Assembly: GCA_038203955.1 (NCBI GenBank)
Contig: JBBRDK010000021.1
Coordinates: 1-43,797 of the forward strand
Reading direction: 5' to 3'
Length of the DNA stretch: 43,797 nt
Source of the DNA: JALYUA01 sp038203955
Lineage (GTDB): Bacteria > Acidobacteriota > Thermoanaerobaculia > UBA5066 > Gp7-AA6
Positions 8,416-15,155 of this stretch are shown here, one piece after another. A program made the position numbers and the translations under genes. Under the pieces are notes generated by a model that was given only the letters and a program-made list of their open reading frames with translations, made no database searches and was not told the origin of the DNA. How positions within the stretch are numbered: the first letter of the stretch is position 1; the number at the start of each line of letters is the position of its first letter.

Positions 8416-8807
8416 CGGTCGCCTCCCGGAACGCGGTCGAGAAACTCGCGGATCTCCGCGATCTCTTCGGGCGAAGCGGTCCTCGAAGCGAGCGCCTGGA
8501 GCACGAGGCGGGACGACGATCCCCCGAACGCGCGCTCCAGAAGATCCCCGACGAGCTGCTTCTCGGTTTCGTGCCGCTGGCGGCGCGCCCGGTAGACGTG
8601 CGCCCGCTCGGACTCGTCGCGCTCCACCAGCCCTTTCTCGGTCATGATCTGCAGGAGCTTCAAGACCGTCGTGTACCCGGCGGAGCGGCGCCGCTCGACG
8701 GTCTCCTGGACCTCGCGCACCGTCGCCTCGCCGCGATCCCAGAGAACCCGCAGGATCTCGAGCTCGGCATCGGTCGGACGCGGGGGAGGCGCGGGGTCGG
8801 GCTTCAT
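8412..8807 (-). CDS. BlaI/MecI-family transcriptional repressor
   Basis: This 131-residue protein has the BlaI winged-helix fold: PTDAELEILRVLWDRGEATV, recognition region SAGYTTVLKLLQIMTEKGLV, a wing (ERAHVYRA), then a C-terminal dimerisation helix region ending EIREFLDRVPGGDR. BlaI dimers bind inverted repeats over promoters of their own operon and are removed by cleavage triggered by the M56 partner, here the next gene (GTGA overlap). A near-perfect promoter with an inverted repeat in its spacer lies 27-55 bp upstream (8834-8862), so self-repression is likely. The length is normal for the family. Confidence 0.93.
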   Translation of the reverse strand: MKPDPAPPPRPTDAELEILRVLWDRGEATVREVQETVERRRSAGYTTVLKLLQIMTEKGLVERDESERAHVYRARRQRHETEKQLVGDLLERAFGGSSSRLVLQALASRTASPEEIAEIREFLDRVPGGDR

Positions 8808-8833
8808 GATCGGTCTGGACCGCTCATACGAAC

Positions 8834-8862
8834 AAGTTAGTACGAAGTTTTTCGTATATCAA
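8834..8862 (-). promoter_or_regulatory. Predicted blaI promoter with operator palindrome in the spacer
   Basis: On the minus strand TTGATA (8857-8862) and TAACTT (8834-8839) are 17 bp apart, matching sigma-70 spacing. The spacer holds the perfect inverted repeat TACGAA-N4-TTCGTA (8841-8856). A further half site TTCGTA lies at 8827-8832. The region is AT-rich unlike its surroundings. A repressor bound here would block RNA polymerase; BlaI, coded just downstream, is the obvious candidate. Its known sites elsewhere contain TACA/TGTA arms, which differ slightly. Confidence 0.6.
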
Positions 8863-8907
8863 AGTTTTTATTCGGAAATATTGCCATTCCTCAATACAAA
8901 CCACAGG

Positions 8908-9633
8908 CTATTCGCAGCGATTCCTTAATAAAAATGACAAGTCAGCTCCGGCGGCATATTCCTGGGGATCGCGTCCCGGCCGGAACAGCCGGGCTTCCCC
9001 TCCCGGCGGGCCCCCCAACCGGAGCGACGCGCCGCGCCGCAGCAGCCACATGTTCTCCCGCAGGCCGACGACCGGCTCCGTGTTCTCGGGTTCCTCGTGG
9101 AGCTGACGGATGCGCTCTTCCCGCGTCTCCCCCTTGTGCCTGGACCCCCGGTCCGGATCGAGGTAGTGGACATTGATCTGGAACGAAACGAGGTCGAGCG
9201 CCGCGAGAGAGGCGGGAGAGACGATCGGCATGTCGTTGGTCGTCTTGATCGTCGGACAGGCGAGGTTGGTTCCGGCGCTCGAGCCGATGTACAAAGCGCC
9301 TTCCAGGACGCGCTCTCGAAGGGGCTGGCGCAGCCCGAGGTCTCCGAGTGTCTTCAGGAGGCGAAACGTGTTTCCTCCGCCGACGAAAATCGCGGGCGCC
9401 CGCAGGATCGCGTCGAGCGGATCTCTCGCCTCGTGGAGGGAATTCACTGCGACGTCCAGAAGCGAGAACCGTTCCCGGACCTTCGCCGCGTAACCGTCGC
9501 GATCGTGGAGCGCGTACGGGACGAAGAGGATTTCCGAAGTCCCGAAAAGAAATTCCCCCAGTTCCGCTTCGACGTGATCTAGATAGCCGCCGCCGTGCAC
9601 AGTAGAACTGCTGACGAGAAGGAGGGTGGTCAT
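8908..9633 (-). CDS. pepE: Dipeptidase E (peptidase S51), alpha-aspartyl dipeptidase
   Basis: PepE is a cytoplasmic serine peptidase that cleaves dipeptides with N-terminal aspartate. The 241 residues match the family length (about 230). Motifs are FVGGGNTFRLLKTL (83-96) and the nucleophile elbow IGSSAGTNLACPTI with the probable catalytic serine S119. IKTTNDMPI and the histidine region FQINVHYLDPD follow. The start ATG at 9631-9633 has no purine-rich ribosome binding site; a C-rich stretch and heptamer array B lie directly upstream. The 3' end falls in the AT-rich region of the blaI promoter, so the two genes are co-directional but probably separately controlled. Confidence 0.9.
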   Translation of the reverse strand: MTTLLLVSSSTVHGGGYLDHVEAELGEFLFGTSEILFVPYALHDRDGYAAKVRERFSLLDVAVNSLHEARDPLDAILRAPAIFVGGGNTFRLLKTLGDLGLRQPLRERVLEGALYIGSSAGTNLACPTIKTTNDMPIVSPASLAALDLVSFQINVHYLDPDRGSRHKGETREERIRQLHEEPENTEPVVGLRENMWLLRRGASLRLGGPPGGEARLFRPGRDPQEYAAGADLSFLLRNRCE

Positions 9634-9643
9634 CGGGGGGAGG

Positions 9644-9743
9644 GTTGAGCGTTGAGCGTTGAGCGTTGAGCGTTCGGAGTTAAGAGTTGAGAGTTGAGAG
9701 CTCGGACGGAAAACTGAAAACTGAAAACTGATGGCTGATGACT
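9644..9743 (+). repeat. Heptanucleotide tandem repeat array B (9 + 5 units)
   Basis: Units at 9644-9706 are GTTGAGC x4, GTTCGGA, GTTAAGA, GTTGAGA x2 and GCTCGGA. After a 2-bp slip, 9709-9743 holds GAAAACT x3, GATGGCT and GATGACT. The second block read on the minus strand is the GTTTTCA form, so the array consists of two blocks in opposite orientation. It fills the space between the folD stop (9745) and the pepE start (9633), ending 1 bp from the folD stop codon. No reading frame runs through it. Confidence 0.88.
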
Positions 9744-9744
9744 C

Positions 9745-10713
9745 TTACAGCGTGAGCGGATCCATCTCCTCGGAACGATGGCGTTCGCGTCCGAGCCGCG
9801 CGGCCAGCACCGTGTTGGCGAGAAGCATGGCCACCGTCAGAGGCCCGACGCCCCCCGGCACGGGGGAGATCCAGCCCGCGATCGGGGCGACGGCCTCGAA
9901 GTCGACGTCGCCGACCAGCACCGCACGCCCCTCGTCGAACGCGCGGCGGACCCGCGCGGCCGCCATGAGGGGCGCGGGCGGCGCGACTCCGGGCGCGAGG
10001 CGGTTGACGCCGACATCGACCACGGCGGCGCCCGGGCGAACGTGCCGGCGCGCCACGAATCCCGGCCTTCCGATGGCCGCGATCAGGATCTCGGCCTCGG
10101 AGCAGACGCGCGCGACGTCGGGCGTCTTCGAGTGACAGAGCGTGACGGTCGCGTCCCGGGAGGTCAGGAGCGCCGCGACCGGCTTTCCCACGATGTCGCT
10201 GCGGCCGAGGACCACGGCGCGGCGGCCCGAGATCGGCACGCCGGCGCTGTCGAGCAGCGCGAGGATGCTCGCGGGAGTGCAGGGGGTGAAGCGCGGGCGG
10301 CCCTGGTGCAGACGGCCGACGTTTTCGGGATGGACCCCGTCGACGTCCTTCCAGGGGTCGATCGCGTCGAAGATCCGACGGACGTCATGCCCGGGCTCGA
10401 GGGGAAGCTGGACGAGCAGTCCATCGACGCGTTCGTCGGCGTTGCCTCGTCTCACCTCGGCGAGGAGCGCGGCGGGCGCGGTTCCCGAGGCAAGCCTCAC
10501 CGTCTCCGCCGTGCAGCCGGTCTCGCGCGCTGCCCTGGTCTTCGCGGCGACGTACGTCTCGGACGCGGGATCGCTTCCGAGGAGGATGACTCTCAAGTGC
10601 GGCCGGCGGCCTCCGGTCGAGAGCTGTTCCGCTTCCTTTCGAACAGACTCGCGCACCTTCGCGGCGAGCGCCGTTCCGTCCAGGATTCGCGCTCCGGCCG
10701 GTCCTTCTGTCAC
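9745..10713 (-). CDS. folD: Bifunctional methylenetetrahydrofolate dehydrogenase / methenyltetrahydrofolate cyclohydrolase
   Basis: FolD interconverts 5,10-methylene-, 5,10-methenyl- and 10-formyl-tetrahydrofolate in the cytoplasm using NADP. From the GTG at 10711-10713 the protein is 322 residues, slightly above the usual 280-300. It shows SETYVAAKTRAARETG with the catalytic lysine, DGLLVQLPLEPG, DVDGVHPENVGRL, and PCTPASILALLDSAGV. The nucleotide-binding RRAVVLGRSDIVGKPVAALL and the signature SPVPGGVGPLTVAMLLANT follow. The frame is open to 11130, but residues ahead of TEGPAGARILDG are Arg-rich and lie over the start of the divergent gene at 10834, so I reject them. No clear ribosome binding site. 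It is a housekeeping gene unconnected with its neighbours. Confidence 0.92.
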   Translation of the reverse strand: MTEGPAGARILDGTALAAKVRESVRKEAEQLSTGGRRPHLRVILLGSDPASETYVAAKTRAARETGCTAETVRLASGTAPAALLAEVRRGNADERVDGLLVQLPLEPGHDVRRIFDAIDPWKDVDGVHPENVGRLHQGRPRFTPCTPASILALLDSAGVPISGRRAVVLGRSDIVGKPVAALLTSRDATVTLCHSKTPDVARVCSEAEILIAAIGRPGFVARRHVRPGAAVVDVGVNRLAPGVAPPAPLMAAARVRRAFDEGRAVLVGDVDFEAVAPIAGWISPVPGGVGPLTVAMLLANTVLAARLGRERHRSEEMDPLTL

Positions 10714-10833
10714 GCGCGCAGGATAGCAGCGGGGCGGCGTCCCCCCGGGCGTCCGCCGGTCTCTCGCGACCTCGCACGGGGCGCGGATCTTGCAGCCCGG
10801 CTGTCGGATCGGCCTGCGGCCGCTTCCGTTGTT

Positions 10834-13101
10834 ATGCGAAGTCGACTCATCCTCGCCGGCGCGTTCGTCGCCGCGTTTCTCGGGATTGCGCCCGTCGAGG
10901 CGCAACAGAGCCACGAGTATCTCGAAGAGCGCATGCGCGCGGGCAGAGAGGCCTACGACTCCGGGCGATACGGGGAAGCCGCCGAGGAGTTTCGCACCGC
11001 GAGCTTCGGGTTCCTCGACGCGCCCGAGCGGCTCGCGGAAGCGCTGGCCAGGCTCTCTCTCGCGCAGGAGGCTTCCGGACACCGGGCTGAGGCGGACGCG
11101 ACTCTCCTTCGATTCGTCGATCTCGAACACCGATTCTCGACGTATGGCCCGGAGACCCTGGAGCCCCAGGCCCGCTCCTCCTTCGAGCGGCTCCTGAGAG
11201 CACGGGTGCCGCCCGCTCGCCTGCAGGACGCGCCGAATCTGGCGCCGGTCGCGCGCGGCGAACCGCCGCGACCGGGAGGGTCTTCGCCGGCGAGCGCCGC
11301 GCCCGCCCCTCCGAAGGCCGCGCCCGCCGTGCCCGCCACCGCGACCCCGATTCCGCCCGCGCCTCCGACTTCCGTGCCGCCGCCGCCGCGGCCGACGCGA
11401 ACCGCCACCGCGACCGCGACGGTTCCTCCTCCGCCTCCGAGCGCGACCGCTCTTCCGCCCACGCGCACCCCTGCGCCGACGCGGACGCCGACGCCGGTTC
11501 CTCCGACGAGGACGGCGACACCCCTCCCGCCGACTCGCACTTCGACTCCGGTGCCTCCGACGCCGACCGAGACCGCCGTGCCTCCGACGCGCACCGCGAC
11601 GCCCGTGCCTCCGACGCGCACCTCTCTTCCTCCGACGAGGACAGCGACCTCGACGCGGACGCCGACTCCGACGCCGACGCCGACGCCGACGTCTGTCCCC
11701 CCGACGCGTACCGCAACGGTTCCGCGTCCCACCCGCACTCCGACGCCGGCGCCGCCCACGCGCACCCCGACGCCCGAGCCCCCGACCCGCACGGCGTCAC
11801 CGGTTCCGCCGACGCGCACTCCGATTCCGCCCACGCGGACGCCCGTCCCGCCCACGTCCACGCCCACGGCGGTCCCTCCCACGTCCACACGGACGTCGGT
11901 CCCTCCCACGTCCACGCGGACCGCCCTGCCCCCGACGTCCACCCGGACGCCGGCGCCCCCGACGCCCACGCGAACGCCTCGAGCTCTCGTGACGACGACC
12001 GCGCCGGCCCCGACGGCGCCGGCTCCTCCCGCGACGGCGGTCCCGCTCCGGCGGGCCAGGACGGTCCCTATCGAATCCGTCGACAGGCCGCCCCGGGTGA
12101 TTCACATGGTCCCGCCGACTTATCCTGCGGCAGCCATCCGTCGCCGCTTGAGAGGCCTCGTCGTGCTGCGCGTGCTGATCTCGGAAGCCGGAATGCCCAT
12201 CGAGGTCCAGCGGGTGCAGGGGGCGCCGATGGGACTGACGGAAGCCGCGGAGGAAGCGGTCCGGCAGTGGAGATTCGAGCCCGCGGTCTCGCGCGGGGAG
12301 CCGGTGCGGACCTGGACGAGCGTCCGGATCCCCTTCGAGGCGATCCCGTTCGCCACGCCGAGCCCGGTTCCCCCGCCGCGGCCGACCCCGACGCCGTCGC
12401 CCGCGCCTGTCGAAAGCGCGGCGCCGACGGCACCGTCTCCGAGAGCCGCCGCGACGGCGGTTCCCGCTCCGCCCCTTCCGCCCGCAGCGCCCGTGGCCGT
12501 AAGCCGCGACGTTCCGTCCCCCGTCCCCCCCGAGCCACCCTCGGGAGAGCCCGCCCCCGAGGCTCCCGTTCTCCGGGCCCGGCGCGCCCTGAGACTGAGC
12601 CTGTCTCCGGAGCAGGCCCGCGTCTTCCTCGACGGGCGTTACGTCGGGATCGTGGACGATTGGGACAATTTCGGAGGCGGCCTGGTCCTCCCGTTGAGCC
12701 GGGGTCCCCATCTGATCCGGCTGGAGTTACCGGGGTACCGGCCCTCGGAAGTCGAGGTCGACGCCGCCGCCAACGCCGAACCGGAGATCGCGGAGCTGGG
12801 CGACAATCTCGTCCGCACCGCTCGCATGCCCTTCGCGCGCCTGACCCCTGTGGTCGCGACGACCCGCCGCTTCCTGGCGCTGGTGGTGGATCCGCCGGAC
12901 GCGGTCGTCCGCGTGAACGGAGGACCCGGGTTGGCCTCCTCGACCGTCACGGCGGCGGATCCCATCGAGCTTCCCGGCCCGGGGGCGCACGACGTCACGA
13001 TCTCCGCTCCGGGTCGCGCGATGCGCACTCTCCGGGTGCTTTCCTCCCCGAATGCGGCGGGGGACCTGGCCACAGTCCGCGTCCGGCTGAACTCCCGCTG
13101 A
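10834..13101 (+). CDS. Secreted multidomain protein: TPR-like, Thr/Pro-rich linker, TonB C-terminal domain, PEGA-like repeats
   Basis: This 755-residue protein has a signal peptide (residues 1-24, cleavage after VEA). A helical TPR-like domain spans about 25-130 (EYLEERMRAGREAYDSGRYG, AEALARLSLAQEASGHRAEA). A Pro/Thr-rich stretch with PPTRT units covers about 156-409. A TonB C-terminal-like domain follows near 415-505 (PTYPAAAIRRRLRGLVVLRV ... VRQWRFEPA). After a second Pro/Ala linker come PEGA-like beta repeats near 585-755 (ARVFLDGRYVGIV, GPHLIRLELPGYRPSEVEVD, ALVVDPPDAVVRVNGG). TonB C-domains usually sit behind a membrane anchor; here the whole protein is exported. A role as a cell-wall-spanning or envelope-linking protein is inference. 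The start ATG at 10834 is chosen because it begins the signal peptide. A smaller paralogue follows at 13147. Confidence 0.82.
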   Translation: MRSRLILAGAFVAAFLGIAPVEAQQSHEYLEERMRAGREAYDSGRYGEAAEEFRTASFGFLDAPERLAEALARLSLAQEASGHRAEADATLLRFVDLEHRFSTYGPETLEPQARSSFERLLRARVPPARLQDAPNLAPVARGEPPRPGGSSPASAAPAPPKAAPAVPATATPIPPAPPTSVPPPPRPTRTATATATVPPPPPSATALPPTRTPAPTRTPTPVPPTRTATPLPPTRTSTPVPPTPTETAVPPTRTATPVPPTRTSLPPTRTATSTRTPTPTPTPTPTSVPPTRTATVPRPTRTPTPAPPTRTPTPEPPTRTASPVPPTRTPIPPTRTPVPPTSTPTAVPPTSTRTSVPPTSTRTALPPTSTRTPAPPTPTRTPRALVTTTAPAPTAPAPPATAVPLRRARTVPIESVDRPPRVIHMVPPTYPAAAIRRRLRGLVVLRVLISEAGMPIEVQRVQGAPMGLTEAAEEAVRQWRFEPAVSRGEPVRTWTSVRIPFEAIPFATPSPVPPPRPTPTPSPAPVESAAPTAPSPRAAATAVPAPPLPPAAPVAVSRDVPSPVPPEPPSGEPAPEAPVLRARRALRLSLSPEQARVFLDGRYVGIVDDWDNFGGGLVLPLSRGPHLIRLELPGYRPSEVEVDAAANAEPEIAELGDNLVRTARMPFARLTPVVATTRRFLALVVDPPDAVVRVNGGPGLASSTVTAADPIELPGPGAHDVTISAPGRAMRTLRVLSSPNAAGDLATVRVRLNSR
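11380..12000 (+). repeat. Low-complexity coding tract (PPTRT-type repeats)
   Basis: About 620 bp with irregular repeats of codons for Pro-Pro-Thr-Arg-Thr and Thr-Pro form the flexible linker of the gene starting at 10834. Units such as PPTRTATP, PPTRTPTP and PPTSTRT recur with variable spacing, so length changes by recombination or slippage are likely between strains. Confidence 0.7.
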
Positions 13102-13146
13102 GGTCCAGACACGGCCGGGGGCGCGGAATTTGCACGAGGGGCGGGC

Positions 13147-14007
13147 GTGGGGAAAGCCGGCGTGGGAAAAGTCCGCCCGGCAGGGGCCGGCACGGCTCGG
13201 CCCATAACCGACTTTATCTACGGTCGGGGTCGTTCCCTTCGGATCCTCTCGTCCTTCGCGGTCCTGGGCGCCGCCATCGCGCGCCCGGGCGCGGGGCAGG
13301 ACTTCACGGAAATGCGCATGCGCGAAGGCGTCGAGGCCTATCAATCCGGGCGCCCGTCGGACGCCGTGAACCCTCTCCGAGTCGCCGTATTCGGATACCT
13401 CGACCGGCCCCCTCAGCTGTGTCGGGCGCTGGTGTACCTCGCGCTCGCGCACGATGCCTCCGGCCGGCAAGCGGAGGCGCTGTCGGCGGCGAACCGGCTC
13501 CGGGACGTTCAGCGGCGCGCCGCGACGTGCGCGGAGGCTCCCCTCGACGAGCGGGTTCGGGCCGAGTTCGAGTCCCGACTCGGCCGCCCGCTCTTCAGTG
13601 AAGGGGGCGCCGCCGCCCTCGCCGGGAGGGCGGAGCCTGCGCCCCGTTCCCCGGCCCGCGACCCGGCGCCGGGCCCGGCCACGGCGCCCGCCGGCGTTGC
13701 GACGGCCGCCGCCTCCTCCGAGGACCCCGTGCCGGCGGCGGATCTCGACGCGCCCCCGAGAATCAAGACGAGGGTCGCGGCGGTCTATCCCCGCGCGGCT
13801 CGCGAAGCGAACATCGCGGGGACGGTCGTCCTCCGGGTGCTGGTCTCGGAGACGGGGCGCGCCGAGCGCGTCGAGACGATCAAAGGGATCAGGCCTCTCG
13901 CGGAAGCCGCCATGGCCTCCGTGCGCCGATGGACGTTCGAGCCGGCCCGCCGGGCCGGCCGCGACGTGTCCGCCTGGCTGGTCGTCGAGATTCCCTTCCA
14001 GCGCTAG
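13147..14007 (+). CDS. Exported TPR-like / TonB C-terminal domain protein
   Basis: This 286-residue protein is a compact paralogue of the protein at 10834. It shows an N-terminal hydrophobic stretch ahead of AGQDFTEMRMREG, and helical sequence EAYQSGRPSDAVNPLRVAVF that matches EAYDSGRYGEAAEEFRTASF of the neighbour. An Ala/Pro-rich linker follows near 150-195. The last 85 residues are a TonB C-like domain (AAVYPRAAREANIAGTVVLR ... VRRWTFEPARR). The Thr/Pro tract and PEGA domains are absent. Starts are GTG at 13147 or in-frame GTG at 13162; both leave a long basic n-region before the signal sequence, so the true start is uncertain. It lies 45 bp after its paralogue, suggesting local duplication and cotranscription. 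Confidence 0.75.
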   Translation: MGKAGVGKVRPAGAGTARPITDFIYGRGRSLRILSSFAVLGAAIARPGAGQDFTEMRMREGVEAYQSGRPSDAVNPLRVAVFGYLDRPPQLCRALVYLALAHDASGRQAEALSAANRLRDVQRRAATCAEAPLDERVRAEFESRLGRPLFSEGGAAALAGRAEPAPRSPARDPAPGPATAPAGVATAAASSEDPVPAADLDAPPRIKTRVAAVYPRAAREANIAGTVVLRVLVSETGRAERVETIKGIRPLAEAAMASVRRWTFEPARRAGRDVSAWLVVEIPFQR

Positions 14008-14079
14008 GCGCGCTCCGTCGCGCCATGGCTGATTTCCCGATCTCCTGCAGGCTTCAGGGTTATTCTTGATGACTTCCCC

Positions 14080-15015
14080 ATGACACCCTCCGGACTCCCC
14101 GCGAGCGTTCCGGGAAACGGCCCGGCTCGGGGTGCGTTTCGGGCTTTTCGGAAATGGCGGCCGCCGCTCGTCCTCGCCCTTGTCCTCTCCTCCTGGGGGT
14201 GCTTCAACGACCCGCCGACCGCTCCGAGAACCGACTCGCTGACGCCGGCGCCCTCCTCAACGCCTCTGCCGGACGGTTCGCCGACGTCGTCCCCGACGGT
14301 GACCGCCACGGGAGCCGCGCCCACCGCGACCAGCACTCCGACTCCTTCCGGAGGCTCTCCGACGCCGGTCGAGAGTCAGACGTCTACTCCGACGCCGACG
14401 CTCACGGCCACGCCGGTCTTCTCGGCGACGCCGGGCGCAACGACGACGCCGACGCCCGCCATCTCGGCGACCCCGGTCCCGACGGGAACCGCCACCCCGA
14501 TTTCGTCCTCGACACCGACCGTGACCTCCACGGCGACGGCGACGGCAACCTCGACCTCGACCGTCACGCCGACGCCGACCATCACGATGACGCCGTCCGC
14601 GACTCCGACGGGGACGTTCATCCCGCCGACGGCGACGCCGACGGCGACCCTAACCTCGACACCGACGTTCACTGCGACACCGACGCCTACGGCGACGCCG
14701 ACGGCCACGCCGACTCCGACCGCGACGTTCACCGCAACGGCGACATCGACCCCGACCCGGACGCCGACGTCGACCGCGACGCCGACGGCCATCCCGCCGA
14801 CCGCGACGCCGACCGGCTCGCCGACTCCCACGCCGACACAAACGGCGACCGCCACGTCGACGCTCACCGCCACGGCGACCGCCACGGCGACATCGATTGT
14901 CCCCACGGTCACCGTGACGTTGCCGCTGCCCTCGGCGACCCCCCTTCCGCCGACGGCGACCTCGACGCCGACGCAGACGCAGACACCCTCACCAACGCGG
15001 ACACCGACGCCTTGA
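14080..15015 (+). CDS. Thr/Pro-rich lipoprotein-like surface protein
   Basis: The 311 residues comprise a basic start, a hydrophobic stretch PPLVLALVLSSWGC and then almost pure Thr/Pro/Ser/Ala with TPT and TAT units to the end. C41 after SSWG looks like a lipid-attachment cysteine, though S and W are not favoured at positions -3 and -2. No folded domain is visible. Such sequences are typically extended, possibly glycosylated spacers; here nothing follows, so the protein would be only a stalk. The other forward frame gives Asp/His-rich sequence and the reverse strand Val/Gly-rich sequence; I prefer this frame because it alone starts with an export signal. The protein may not be full length in function. 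Confidence 0.6.
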   Translation: MTPSGLPASVPGNGPARGAFRAFRKWRPPLVLALVLSSWGCFNDPPTAPRTDSLTPAPSSTPLPDGSPTSSPTVTATGAAPTATSTPTPSGGSPTPVESQTSTPTPTLTATPVFSATPGATTTPTPAISATPVPTGTATPISSSTPTVTSTATATATSTSTVTPTPTITMTPSATPTGTFIPPTATPTATLTSTPTFTATPTPTATPTATPTPTATFTATATSTPTRTPTSTATPTAIPPTATPTGSPTPTPTQTATATSTLTATATATATSIVPTVTVTLPLPSATPLPPTATSTPTQTQTPSPTRTPTP

Positions 15016-15103
15016 AGACCGCAGGCGGGGGGGGGTAGGGCGGGAGGCGGGGAACGAGGGGCCGGGAATCGGGAATCGAAAGAAACCGATTCCTCCGGTG
15101 AAC

Positions 15104-15152
15104 TCCTAACCTTTAACTCTCAACTCTCAACTCTCAACTCTTAACGCTCAAC
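15104..15152 (-). repeat. Heptanucleotide tandem repeat array C (7 units)
   Basis: On the plus strand the units are TCCTAAC, CTTTAAC, TCTCAAC x3, TCTTAAC and GCTCAAC, i.e. GTTGAGC, GTTAAGA and GTTGAGA x3 on the minus strand, the same words as array B. Two GGGAATC heptamers precede it at 15064-15077. The array ends 3 bp from the stop codon of the minus-strand polymerase gene (15156) and fills the space between two convergent genes. Confidence 0.85.
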
Positions 15153-15155
15153 CTC

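Noticed and set aside
9778..10833. N-terminal extension of the 10834 gene across folD
   Set aside because: The first 350 residues are antisense to folD and lack family likeness; a signal peptide begins exactly at ATG 10834.
14007..14024. GGCGCG-N6-CGCGCC hairpin right after the stop of the 13147 gene as a terminator
   Set aside because: The stem is only 6 bp and no T-run follows; not enough to call an intrinsic terminator.
14376..14912. Val/Gly-rich frame on the minus strand
   Set aside because: Complement of the same ACGCCG repeats; no start signal or domain.
14154..15038. Asp-rich frame resembling DxDxDG calcium-binding repeats
   Set aside because: It comes from reading the Thr/Pro codons (ACG CCG) one base out; it has no export signal although such repeats are normally extracellular.
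5073..15152. Heptamer arrays as a CRISPR array
   Set aside because: The period is 7 bp with no spacers and no cas genes in the window.
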